From Clostridiales bacterium (GTDB lineage: Bacteria; Bacillota; Clostridia; Lachnospirales; Lachnospiraceae), in contig JAHZHN010000012.1 of the NCBI GenBank assembly GCA_019420275.1, forward strand, positions 1 through 64,000: 64,000 bases of DNA. The letters are read 5' to 3'. Below the pieces are notes generated by a model. That model was not told the origin of the DNA, ran no database searches, and was given only the letters and a program-made list of their open reading frames with translations. Positions 49,641 to 57,657 of the stretch are shown here, in pieces. How positions within the stretch are numbered: the first letter of the stretch is position 1; every line of letters starts with the position of its first letter. Made by a program: the position numbers and the translations under genes.

Positions 49641-50453
49641 TCATCTCCATGGACTATAAAAACTCAAATAAATCATCCAGATCGTAAATACGATCAGAAC
49701 AGCATAGGCTGCCAAATCTCTTTTCTTATAAATCAGAGGTCTCAATTTCGTTCTTCCCTCACCGCCATGATAACATCTTGACTCCATCGCCATGGCAAGA
49801 TCATTGGCCCGGCGAACGGCTGCAATAAATAAAGGGACAACAATTGGCACCATGCTCTTGACCCTCTTAAAAAGCCCTCCAGATTCAAAATCAATTCCTC
49901 TTGCAGTCTGGGCTTTCATAATCTTATCCAATTCTTCCGTAAGAACAGGAATAAATCGAAGCGCAATGGACATGATCATTGCCATAACATGAACCGGTAT
50001 CTTTACTCTGTTCAAAAATCCTAAGGATTTTTCCAAACCATCAGTTAATTGATTTGGTGTTGTAGTGAATGTCAGCAGTGAAGTTCCCAGCACCAGCATA
50101 ATCAGTCTGGTTCCCAGGTAAAAAGCAGTCTTAAGACCTTCATCTGTAATTCGGATCCATCTGGTATCAATGACTGCTCGTCCCTCTTCGATAAAAAGCA
50201 TATTGATCAATACCGAAAAAATCAAAATCACCGCAATTGCCCGAAGTCCTTTTATAATGTAGGAAACCGGCACTTTTGAAATCCCAATGACGGCAATCAG
50301 AAAAATAAGGGACATCACATAATTCACGGGTGATTTATGCAGAAACAAAGTAACCACATACACAAGAGTCCCAAATAGTTTGACCCTTGGATCCAGCCGA
50401 TGAAGCAGTGAATCTGCCCTGTAATATTGTCCTATCGTAATGTCTCTAAGCAT
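49641..50453 (-). CDS. ecfT: ECF transporter T component EcfT
   Basis: EcfT is the shared transmembrane subunit of the group II energy-coupling factor, which serves many vitamin-specific S components. The 270-residue protein has about five helices, and the coupling motifs AQTARGIDF (about 183-191) and AMESRCYHG (about 215-223) occupy the two A-R-G positions. Cysteine in place of glycine in the second motif is a small deviation. It overlaps ecfA2 by 8 bases. Confidence 0.94.
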   Translation of the reverse strand: MLRDITIGQYYRADSLLHRLDPRVKLFGTLVYVVTLFLHKSPVNYVMSLIFLIAVIGISKVPVSYIIKGLRAIAVILIFSVLINMLFIEEGRAVIDTRWIRITDEGLKTAFYLGTRLIMLVLGTSLLTFTTTPNQLTDGLEKSLGFLNRVKIPVHVMAMIMSIALRFIPVLTEELDKIMKAQTARGIDFESGGLFKRVKSMVPIVVPLFIAAVRRANDLAMAMESRCYHGGEGRTKLRPLIYKKRDLAAYAVLIVFTIWMIYLSFYSPWR

Positions 50454-51309
50454 TGTTTCGCTTCTTTCTTAAAATATCTATAATTGCGTCTTTCGTTTCT
50501 TCCAGAGTCAGTACATCTTCCCGAATCATAAATCCTCGTTCTCGCAGTTCTTGCGCCAAAGACCGATAAAACGGAATGGATAAACCAACCTCTCTTAGTT
50601 CTTTCTCATGAGAAAACACTTCTCTTTTATCACCATCATATAAAATCTTTCCATGGCTCATAACAACCACTCGGTCTGCACAGGCTGCCACATCTTCCAT
50701 ACTATGGGATACAAGGATAACAGCAATTCCTTTCTTCTCATGCAGCTCTTTCAAAAGATTTAAAATCTGATCTCTTCCTGCCGGATCTAATCCTGCTGTC
50801 GGCTCATCCAGCACAAAATATTCGGGCTCCATAGCTAGAATTCCTGCAATCGCAGCCCTTCTCCTTTGCCCTCCGGACAATTCAAACGGAGATTTATGAA
50901 AAATACTTTCTTCGATGCCCACATCCAAAAGGGCCCTGCGGGATATCTCTTCGGCTTCTTCCCTCGTCTTTCCAAAATTCATTGGGCCAAAACACACATC
51001 ATCCAATACCGTAACTTCAAACAATTGGTATTCCGGATATTGGAAACAGACACCAACTTTCCCTCTCAGTTCCCGAAGGGGAAATCCTTCTTCAAAAATA
51101 TCCTGATCATTATAAAAGATTTTTCCTCCGGAAGGTTTGAGCAGTCCATTCAGATGCTGAAGCAGTGTTGATTTTCCAGATCCCGTATGTCCGACAATTC
51201 CAACAAATTCGCCTTTCTTAATCTCCAGCTTGATATTTTTTAAAGCATAACTTTTTTCTTTTGTATTTTCATCATATTTATAACTGACATTTTCTAAACG
51301 AATCGACAT
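50446..51309 (-). CDS. ecfA2: ECF transporter ATPase EcfA2
   Basis: This is the second ATPase of the shared energy-coupling factor. Walker A GHTGSGKS is at 40-47, the LSGGQRRRAAIAGI signature follows mid-protein, and Walker B is FVLDEPTAGLD. The length of 287 and a C-terminal extension (about 225-287) match EcfA2. It overlaps ecfA1 by 16 bases and ecfT by 8, indicating coupled translation of the module. Confidence 0.95.
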   Translation of the reverse strand: MSIRLENVSYKYDENTKEKSYALKNIKLEIKKGEFVGIVGHTGSGKSTLLQHLNGLLKPSGGKIFYNDQDIFEEGFPLRELRGKVGVCFQYPEYQLFEVTVLDDVCFGPMNFGKTREEAEEISRRALLDVGIEESIFHKSPFELSGGQRRRAAIAGILAMEPEYFVLDEPTAGLDPAGRDQILNLLKELHEKKGIAVILVSHSMEDVAACADRVVVMSHGKILYDGDKREVFSHEKELREVGLSIPFYRSLAQELRERGFMIREDVLTLEETKDAIIDILRKKRNNA

Positions 51310-52142
51310 AATTCTTCCACCAGCTCTTCCTTCGTTATAATCTGATCCTTCAAGGGAATCCCTTCTTTTCGCAGTTCATAGGCCAGTTCTGCCGCAGGCG
51401 GAACTTCCAATCCAATCTCTTTCAGCATTTCTACCTGAGAAAAAACTTCCTTCGGAGTTCCATCTGCTGCTATCTTTCCTTTCTTCATTACAATGACCCG
51501 GTCTGCCAGAAGGACTTCTTCCATATGATGAGTAACCATAAGAATCGTGATATGTTTTTCCTGATTGAGTTCTTTTACCAGTGATAAGACATGATGCCGT
51601 CCCTGCGGATCCAGCATTGCCGTTGGTTCATCCAGGATGATGCATTCCGGTTCCATTGCCATGATTCCTGCAATCGCAATCCGCTGTTTCTGGCCTCCGG
51701 ATAAACGATTGGGACTCGCTTCTTTATAAGCGGTCATTCCCACATCTTCCAGAGCCTTGGTAACTCTTCTCCATATATCCTCCGTGGGACGCCCCATATT
51801 TTCCGGTCCAAATGCTACATCTTCATCCACAACCGCTCCGACAATCTGATTATCGGGATTCTGAAATACAATGCCGGCGCTCTGTCGAATCTTTAAAATC
51901 TGTTTCTGATCTCTGGTATCCATCCCTTTCACATAGACAGCCCCCTCTGACGGCAGGAGCAGTCCATTGATATGCTTTGCAAGAGATGATTTTCCAGAAC
52001 CATTTCTTCCAAGAATTGCTATAAATTCTCCTTTTTCCACAGAGAAGCTGATATCATCAATTGCACGGATTTCCTGGGTTTCTTCTGTATCATCATATGT
52101 CATATATTTATGGATCAAATTTTTTATATTTAAAATCGGCAT
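51294..52142 (-). CDS. ecfA1: ECF transporter ATPase EcfA1
   Basis: This is the first ATPase of the housekeeping ECF module, 282 residues. Walker A GRNGSGKS is at 45-52, Q-loop FQNPDNQIVG near 95-104, signature LSGGQKQRIAIAGI near 145-158, and Walker B IILDEPTAMLD. It begins with AAGGAG before its ATG and has its own promoter, separate from the ribosomal operon that ends at the rplQ terminator. Confidence 0.95.
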   Translation of the reverse strand: MPILNIKNLIHKYMTYDDTEETQEIRAIDDISFSVEKGEFIAILGRNGSGKSSLAKHINGLLLPSEGAVYVKGMDTRDQKQILKIRQSAGIVFQNPDNQIVGAVVDEDVAFGPENMGRPTEDIWRRVTKALEDVGMTAYKEASPNRLSGGQKQRIAIAGIMAMEPECIILDEPTAMLDPQGRHHVLSLVKELNQEKHITILMVTHHMEEVLLADRVIVMKKGKIAADGTPKEVFSQVEMLKEIGLEVPPAAELAYELRKEGIPLKDQIITKEELVEELCRFV

Positions 52143-52169
52143 AAAATTCTCCTTAACTCATTGGGTTCT

Positions 52170-52198
52170 ATTATAGCAAGAAGAAGTTTTTGAAGCAA
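52170..52198 (-). promoter_or_regulatory. Promoter of ecfA1-ecfA2-ecfT-truA
   Basis: The minus strand shows TTGCTT (52198-52193), a 17-base spacer and a perfect TATAAT (52175-52170), about 28 bases before the ecfA1 start. Confidence 0.6.
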
Positions 52199-52282
52199 GT
52201 CATCAGCCTGCAGAAGCTGTATCTCCTTTTATCAATTTCCCCTGAAGATTCATACTCCATATTGGGGCAGCTTAAAGCAATA

Positions 52283-52316
52283 CAAAAAGAGTACTCCAGA
52301 TTCTGGAATACTCTTA
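52283..52316 (-). terminator. Terminator of the S10/spc/alpha superoperon
   Basis: AAGAGTACTCCAGA and TCTGGAATACTCTT form a stem with one mismatch and a very short loop, followed by a T run on the minus strand. It lies about 90 bases after rplQ. Confidence 0.85.
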
Positions 52317-52358
52317 TGTGTTGTCGATTTGGAATTTTCAATTTATTTTGTATTGGCC

Positions 52359-52411
52359 GCACTAAGCGCTTGCTCCGCTGACGCCGGCATTCGTTCAGTG
52401 CTTAATGCCTA
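52359..52411 (-). repeat. Palindromic element after rplQ, shared with the rpsH end
   Basis: Directly after the rplQ stop the minus strand reads TAGGCATTAAGCACTGAACG and, further on, CGCTTAGTGC, so the ends can pair. The same opening, TAGGCATTGAGCACT, follows the rpsH stop at 61231-61217. Confidence 0.5.
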
Positions 52412-52945
52412 TACTAACTCAAGTAATACTTCTAATGCTCCATCACCTTTACGCTGAGCAATCTTTACGATTCTTGTATATCCACCATTGCGGTCAGCAT
52501 ATTTTGGTGCGTACTCATCAAATAATTTCTGAGTTAAATCTACTTTCTTTGTATTGGCTTTTTTGCCAGCTGCATCTGTTGGAACTTCCGTTACAGGATA
52601 TAATACTTTCAGCATCTGTCTTCTTGCATGGAGACGAGACGGCATATCTTTTTTGATTTCTTTCTGAACAGTCTCATATACTGTGACTTTCTTTCCGTCT
52701 ACAACTTCTTTTACGCGTTTTCCGTTTTCATCTTTTTTCGCAACTTTTGCATCAACTGTTACAGTCTCAAAGTTGTCTTTTTCTCTTACAGCCAGAGCAA
52801 TCAGCTTTTCAGCAACCTTGCGGATTTCTTTTGCTTTTGCTTCTGTTGTAATAATCTTTCCATAATGAAGCAGATTTGTAACCTCTGCACGGATTAATGC
52901 TTTTCTCTGAGAAGAAGTTCTTCCCAATTTTCTATATTTTGCCAT
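52409..52945 (-). CDS. rplQ: 50S ribosomal protein L17
   Basis: L17 opens with MAKYRKLGRTSSQRKALIRAEV and closes with the TRIVKIAQRKGDGALEVLLEL segment. At 178 residues it is longer than the 120-residue short form because of an acidic/basic insert (about 70-145), as in several clostridia. L17 sits near the peptide exit tunnel. It is the last gene of the alpha operon and follows rpoA. Confidence 0.97.
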   Translation of the reverse strand: MAKYRKLGRTSSQRKALIRAEVTNLLHYGKIITTEAKAKEIRKVAEKLIALAVREKDNFETVTVDAKVAKKDENGKRVKEVVDGKKVTVYETVQKEIKKDMPSRLHARRQMLKVLYPVTEVPTDAAGKKANTKKVDLTQKLFDEYAPKYADRNGGYTRIVKIAQRKGDGALEVLLELV

Positions 52946-53030
52946 TTTAAATTTGACCTCCTGTGATTTTTCGCCTTGCCTACTTCTTCCTTCAGCCTAG
53001 GCGGGTCTCTCTCTTGTTATCTTGTTAATA

Positions 53031-53987
53031 TTATTCATCTCCTGAACTTAAGGATAATCCCAGTTCATTCAATTTTGCCAGAACTTCTTCCAAGGATTTG
53101 CGTCCAAGGTTACGGACTTTCATCATATCCTCAGAAGTCTTATTTGTCAGTTCTTCCACCGTATTGATTCCTGCCCTCTTCAGACAGTTGTAAGAACGGA
53201 CAGATAATTCCAGCTCATCAATGCTCATCTCAAGAACTTTTTCCTTCTCGTCATCTTCTTTTTCTACCATAACTTCTGCTGTCTTGGCATTTTCAGAAAG
53301 ATCTACGAATAAGTTAAGATGTTCGCATAATACTTTTGCTGCTAAACTAACAGATTCATCCGGTGTCAGAGTTCCGTTTGTAAAGACATCCAATGTCAGT
53401 TTATCATAATCTGTGATCTGTCCGACACGAGTATTCTCTACTTTTAGATTGACACGCTCTACCGGTGTATAGATGGCATCTACTGCAATCTCATCAATTG
53501 CTTTGCCTTCCTTATCCGCTTTGTCTGCACCTACATATCCGCGGCCTTTTGTGATCGTCATTTCCATATCCAGCTTGCTGCTCTCATCACTTAATGTCGC
53601 AATGACCTGATCTGGATTTAAAATTTCGATGTCACTGTCTGCCTTGATATCTCCCGCAGTCACAACACCTCTTCCAGTAAATTCAATATAAGCCTGCTTT
53701 GGTTCATTAGATGAACTGTTGTTTTTAATTGCCAGTGATTTGATGTTCATGATGATTTCCGGCACATCTTCCTTAACACCTGGAATTGAGCTGAATTCAT
53801 GAAGAACACCTTTAATTTTTACGGAACTTACTGCTGCGCCCGGAAGGGAAGACAGCATGATACGTCTCAGAGAATTGCCCAGAGTTGTACCATATCCTCT
53901 TTCCAACGGTTCCACAACAAAACGTCCAAAACGATTATCTTCTGAAATCTCACTAATCTCAATATTTGGTTTTTCAAATTCAAACAT
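53031..53987 (-). CDS. rpoA: RNA polymerase alpha subunit
   Basis: The 318-residue alpha subunit has an N-terminal assembly domain (about 1-230; LERGYGTTLGNSLRRIMLSSLPG) and a C-terminal promoter-binding domain (about 250-310; LELSVRSYNCLKRAGINTVEEL and RNLGRKSLEE). The two are joined by an acidic linker. It lies in the conserved rpsD-rpoA-rplQ order. Confidence 0.98.
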   Translation of the reverse strand: MFEFEKPNIEISEISEDNRFGRFVVEPLERGYGTTLGNSLRRIMLSSLPGAAVSSVKIKGVLHEFSSIPGVKEDVPEIIMNIKSLAIKNNSSSNEPKQAYIEFTGRGVVTAGDIKADSDIEILNPDQVIATLSDESSKLDMEMTITKGRGYVGADKADKEGKAIDEIAVDAIYTPVERVNLKVENTRVGQITDYDKLTLDVFTNGTLTPDESVSLAAKVLCEHLNLFVDLSENAKTAEVMVEKEDDEKEKVLEMSIDELELSVRSYNCLKRAGINTVEELTNKTSEDMMKVRNLGRKSLEEVLAKLNELGLSLSSGDE

Positions 53988-54026
53988 ATTGGCCCTCCTT
54001 CTGGCTTAGGATTTAATTGAGGGTTA

Positions 54027-54620
54027 TTATTTAGAATATAACTCGACGATCAATGTTTCATTAACTGGTACGTCAATTTCATCTCTTGTCGGAAGCTCTT
54101 TTACAGTTCCTGTAAAGTTCTCATGATCAGCCTCTAACCAAGCCGGAACCATTCTTCCATCTGTGATTTCTAAGATTTCTTTATATCTTGGAGAGTTTCT
54201 ATGTTTTTCTTTGATTTCGATCACATCTCCGACTTTAACCTGATAAGACGGGATATTTACCTGTTTTCCGTTTACTAATACATGCTTATGTCCGACAATC
54301 TGTCTGCATTCTTTTCTTGTTCTTCCATATCCAAGGCGGAACAATACATTATCCAGACGAAGTTCCAGAAGCATCATCAGGTTTGTACCAGCCTGACCTT
54401 TCATTCTTTCAGCCTTTGTATAGTAGTTTCTGAAAGGTTTTTCCAGTACGCCGTAGATAAACTTAGCTTTCTGTTTTTCTGTCAGCTGAAGGGCATATCC
54501 GCTCTTCTTTCTGTTTGCTCTTGTTAAAGATCTATTTGATTTTTTATCAATTCCTAAAAAGACCGGATCTAAACCTAAGGATCTGCATCTCTTTAAGACT
54601 GGAGTTCTATCAATTGCCAT
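54027..54620 (-). CDS. rpsD: 30S ribosomal protein S4
   Basis: S4 is a primary 16S rRNA binder and, in several bacteria, the autoregulator of the alpha operon. The 197-residue protein has the S4 RNA-binding domain (about 85-150; LELRLDNVLFRLGYG and GHKHVLVNGKQVNIPSYQVK). Its N-terminal CRSLGLD segment lacks the CxxC zinc knuckle, as in zinc-free S4 forms. It follows rpsK by 19 bases. Confidence 0.97.
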   Translation of the reverse strand: MAIDRTPVLKRCRSLGLDPVFLGIDKKSNRSLTRANRKKSGYALQLTEKQKAKFIYGVLEKPFRNYYTKAERMKGQAGTNLMMLLELRLDNVLFRLGYGRTRKECRQIVGHKHVLVNGKQVNIPSYQVKVGDVIEIKEKHRNSPRYKEILEITDGRMVPAWLEADHENFTGTVKELPTRDEIDVPVNETLIVELYSK

Positions 54621-54639
54621 CTTTTCATATCCTCCTAAA

Positions 54640-55032
54640 TTAAACTCTTCTGCGTTTTGGTGGGCGACATCCGTTATGTGGAACAGGAGTTACGTCACGA
54701 ATGCTTGTAACTTCAAGTCCAGCTGCTGATAAAGCACGAATTGCTGCTTCTCTTCCTGATCCAGGACCTTTTACCATAACGTCTACTGTTTTCAGACCAT
54801 GCACTAATGCTGCTTTTGTAGCTGTCTCAGCTGCCATCTGAGCTGCATATGGTGTAGATTTTTTAGATCCTCTGAATCCCAATCCACCAGCACTTGCCCA
54901 AGAAAGAGCATTTCCCTGTGCATCTGTTAATGTAACGATTGTATTATTAAAAGATGACTGAATATGTGCCTGTCCGTGCTGTACATTCTTTTTCACACGT
55001 TTTTTTGCACTTTTCTTTGTAACTTTAGCCAT
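54640..55032 (-). CDS. rpsK: 30S ribosomal protein S11
   Basis: This is a 130-residue S11 with AHIQSSFNNTIVTLTDAQGN (about 22-41), VMVKGPGSGREAAIRAL and the C-terminal VTPVPHNGCRPPKRRRV. S11 lies on the platform of the small subunit near the mRNA exit. A gap of 112 bases separates it from rpsM, unusual in an operon where most gaps are about 15. Confidence 0.98.
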   Translation of the reverse strand: MAKVTKKSAKKRVKKNVQHGQAHIQSSFNNTIVTLTDAQGNALSWASAGGLGFRGSKKSTPYAAQMAAETATKAALVHGLKTVDVMVKGPGSGREAAIRALSAAGLEVTSIRDVTPVPHNGCRPPKRRRV

Positions 55033-55144
55033 AATTACATATACCTTTCTTTCTTCATTTCGATTTCCAAAAAGTTTCAGGCAATAAGAAATATCTTATG
55101 CTGCACTGCCCATGCATCCGGGCGTATCATGCCGCAGCCTGCTG

Positions 55145-55513
55145 TTATTTCTTCTTGTTTGCTACTGTCTTCTTTGGACCTTTACGTGTTCTTGCGTTTG
55201 TCTTAGTTTTCTGTCCACGGCAAGGCAGTCCCTGTCTGTGGCGTTTTCCTCTATAACATCCAATTTCTTTTAATCTCTTAATATTAAGAGCGATTTCTCT
55301 TCTTAAATCACCTTCTACAACCTGTGTTTCGTTGATCACTGCGCTCAGTCTTTTTACTTCATCATCAGTCAGATCACGAACACGAGTATCAGGATCTACA
55401 TTTGCCTCTGCCAAAATACGTTTAGAGCTGGACAGACCAATTCCATAAATGTAAGTAAGACCAATCTCTACACGCTTCTCTCTTGGTAAATCAACACCTG
55501 AAATACGAGCCAT
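55145..55513 (-). CDS. rpsM: 30S ribosomal protein S13
   Basis: This is a 122-residue S13 with MARISGVDLPREKRVEIGLTYIYGIG at the start, the middle LRREIALNIKRLKEIGCYRGKRH, and a basic C-terminal tail. S13 contacts the 50S subunit and P-site tRNA. It follows rpmJ after a 265-base gap rich in inverted repeats, a possible regulatory leader for the rpsM-rpsK-rpsD-rpoA-rplQ segment. Confidence 0.98.
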   Translation of the reverse strand: MARISGVDLPREKRVEIGLTYIYGIGLSSSKRILAEANVDPDTRVRDLTDDEVKRLSAVINETQVVEGDLRREIALNIKRLKEIGCYRGKRHRQGLPCRGQKTKTNARTRKGPKKTVANKKK

Positions 55514-55778
55514 GTTTTTTCTTCCTCCAAAAAATAATTCTCTAAGTTGTTCCTTAAGTTCGATCCATATATCCGCGTACGGTGAAATGACATATATGTC
55601 TCTCCCTTAATCATATTTCTATCTATAAATAATCAGTATGAGCAGTACCCACCTCATACTGCAGCCGCTAAAATCATACTGTCAGCAGAACTTCTGCTGC
55701 AGTTTCTCCGTATGTCAAATGACATACAAATAGACGCACAAAGGCAAGGACCCTTTGCTTTCTCAAAAAAGGAGCAAA
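55514..55778. other. Structured gap between rpmJ and rpsM (candidate alpha-operon leader)
   Basis: The 265 bases have no reading frame but four inverted repeats: GTATGTCA-AA-TGACATAC (55710-55727), CAGCAGAA-C-TTCTGCTG (55683-55699), CAGTATGAG-N10-CTCATACTG (55634-55661) and GACATATATGTC (55589-55600). AAATGACATA recurs at both ends (55585-55594 and 55717-55726). In E. coli S4 represses through a structured leader before rpsM. The position agrees, but no sequence match is claimed. Confidence 0.55.
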
Positions 55779-55892
55779 TTATCCCTGTCTCTGTTTGTGC
55801 TTTGGATTCTCACAGATTACTCTGACAGAACCTTTTCTCTTAATAACCTTGCATTTTTCGCAAATTGGTTTTACTGATGCTCTAACCTTCAC
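55779..55892 (-). CDS. rpmJ: 50S ribosomal protein L36
   Basis: A 37-residue L36 is read from a GTG start at 55892 and is preceded by AAGGAG. It carries the zinc set C11, C14, C27 and H32 (PICEKC, ICENPKH) and the ending KQRQG. The C+ zinc-binding form and its location between infA and rpmM-type leader sequence match the conserved infA-rpmJ-rpsM order. Confidence 0.97.
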   Translation of the reverse strand: MKVRASVKPICEKCKVIKRKGSVRVICENPKHKQRQG

Positions 55893-55961
55893 TTGAATTC
55901 TCCTTTCAAAAAACGTTCGGATACAATTATATCATCATGTTTTCAATTTTTCAAGAGTTTT

Positions 55962-56180
55962 TTACTTATCTCTCCAGATAATTCTTCCTTTAGATAAATC
56001 ATACGGGGATAATGCCAGTGTTACCTTATCTCCCGGAAGGATCTTGATATAATTCATACGAAGTTTTCCGCTGATATGGGCAAGAATCACATGCCCGCCT
56101 TCAATCTCAACCTTAAACATCGCATTCGGAAGTTTTTCCAATACAACTCCTTCTACTTCAATTGCTTCTGATTTTGACAT
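55962..56180 (-). CDS. infA: Translation initiation factor IF-1
   Basis: This is a 72-residue S1/OB-fold factor that occupies the ribosomal A site during initiation. MSKSEAIEVEGVVLEKLPNAMFKVEI and GHVILAHISGKLRMNYI are family signatures, and it ends SKGRIIWRDK. It begins 3 bases after map. Many clostridia have a small KOW-domain gene between map and infA, and none is present here. Confidence 0.98.
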   Translation of the reverse strand: MSKSEAIEVEGVVLEKLPNAMFKVEIEGGHVILAHISGKLRMNYIKILPGDKVTLALSPYDLSKGRIIWRDK

Positions 56181-56183
56181 TTC

Positions 56184-56948
56184 TTAATCCTCCTTATCAG
56201 ATAATGTTAATATTTCATATCCATCTTCTGTGATCGCAATTGTATTTTCATAATGAGCAGACAGGCTTCCGTCTGCTGTTACAACAGTCCAGTCATCATC
56301 CAGCCATTCAACTTCAAAAGTACCTTCATTTACCATTGGCTCAATAGCAAGCGTCATTCCCGGGCGCAGCTTCATTCCCTTCCGCCTTTCTTTAAAATTA
56401 GGAATCTGCGGATCCTCATGAAGATGTGTTCCGATTCCATGACCAACCAAATCTCTTACAATAGAAAAGCCATTGCTCTCCACATGATTCTGTATCGCTT
56501 CCGATATATCAAAAAGATGATTTCCAGGCTGTGCCAGTTTTATACCTTCAAAAAAACTTTCCTTCGTAATTCGGATCAGTCTGGCTGCCTCATCAGATAT
56601 CTTTCCAACTCCATAAGTTCTTGCCGCATCGGAATGATATCCTTCATAAATCAAGCCCGCATCCAGACTTACGATGTCGCCTTCCTGCAAAATACGGTTC
56701 TTTTTTGGTATACCGTGAACGACCTCATCGTTCACAGATACACAGATGGATGCTGGATATCCGTTATAGTTTAAAAAATTCGGAATACATCCGTATGCAC
56801 GGATCGCTTTCTCTCCAAACTGATCGATTTCCAAAGTGGAAATCCCTGGCCGAATAATTTCGGCCAGCTGATTATGAACATCTTCCAGTCTTTTTCCTGC
56901 TTCACGCATCAACTGGATTTCGTGCTTTGATTTAATTGTCACTGCCAT
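56184..56948 (-). CDS. map: Methionine aminopeptidase
   Basis: The enzyme removes initiator methionine. The 254-residue type I protein shows the two metal aspartates in SLDAGLIYEGYHSDAARTYG (about 95-114), the histidine in VGHGIGTHLHEDP (about 169-181) and glutamates in IEPM and at the C-terminal AYENTI-like HYENTIAITEDG. It follows adk by 3 bases in the secY-adk-map-infA block. Confidence 0.97.
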   Translation of the reverse strand: MAVTIKSKHEIQLMREAGKRLEDVHNQLAEIIRPGISTLEIDQFGEKAIRAYGCIPNFLNYNGYPASICVSVNDEVVHGIPKKNRILQEGDIVSLDAGLIYEGYHSDAARTYGVGKISDEAARLIRITKESFFEGIKLAQPGNHLFDISEAIQNHVESNGFSIVRDLVGHGIGTHLHEDPQIPNFKERRKGMKLRPGMTLAIEPMVNEGTFEVEWLDDDWTVVTADGSLSAHYENTIAITEDGYEILTLSDKED

Positions 56949-56951
56949 ATC

Positions 56952-57596
56952 TTATGCTCCCAAAATGGATTTGATTTCCTTAAATACTATATCAATATCT
57001 TGTGTTCCGTCTACTTCATATAAAGAACCTGCTGTCTTATAATGATCGATCAGCGGAGCTGTCTGATCATGATAAACTTCCAAACGTTTTTTCACTGTTT
57101 CTTCCTTATCATCATCACGAAGGACTAATTCTCCGCCGCATACATCACAGCAGCCTTCTTTTTTAGGAGGATTATATTCGACATGGAAAATTGCACCGCA
57201 GTCTTTGCAGGAACGGCGTCCTGCCATTCTTCTGATAATGTTTTCATCAGGAACTTCTACATCGATTGCATATTCAATTGCTTCTCCGTGTTTTGCAAGT
57301 GCCTGATCAAGGGCATCTGCCTGAGGGATCGTCCTTGGGAATCCATCTAAAATAAATCCCTTCTCACAGTCATCTTTTTGAATTCGATCAACTACCAGAT
57401 CACATACCAGTTCGTCCGGAACCAACAGTCCCTGATCCATATATTCCTGTGCTTTCTTTCCTAACTCTGTGCCTTCCTTGATGTTGGCACGAAATATATC
57501 GCCTGTAGAAATATGCGGAATGCCATATTCCTTTGCAATCTGTTTTGCCTGTGTTCCTTTTCCGGCTCCCGGTGCTCCCAACATAATAATTTTCAT
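56952..57596 (-). CDS. adk: Adenylate kinase
   Basis: The enzyme interconverts ATP+AMP and 2 ADP. I start at the ATG at 57596 (GGAGG 9 bases upstream), giving 214 residues. P-loop GAPGAGKGT is at 7-15, the AMP segment STGDIFRANI near 30-39, GFPRT near 84-88, and the LID carries CxxC pairs CKDC and CDVC for zinc, the Gram-positive form. It is located after secY, separated by a perfect hairpin. Confidence 0.98.
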   Translation of the reverse strand: MKIIMLGAPGAGKGTQAKQIAKEYGIPHISTGDIFRANIKEGTELGKKAQEYMDQGLLVPDELVCDLVVDRIQKDDCEKGFILDGFPRTIPQADALDQALAKHGEAIEYAIDVEVPDENIIRRMAGRRSCKDCGAIFHVEYNPPKKEGCCDVCGGELVLRDDDKEETVKKRLEVYHDQTAPLIDHYKTAGSLYEVDGTQDIDIVFKEIKSILGA

Positions 57597-57623
57597 GTGA
57601 CAAATCCTCCTTTCAATCACAAA

Positions 57624-57648
57624 TAAGCTGTAGTGAAACTACAGCTTA
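57624..57648 (-). other. Perfect hairpin in the secY-adk junction
   Basis: TAAGCTGTAGT and its exact complement are separated by only three bases (GAA on the plus strand). No T run follows on the minus strand, so it is not a standard terminator. It ends 27 bases before the adk ribosome-binding region. Confidence 0.7.
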
Positions 57649-57657
57649 TCTTAACAC

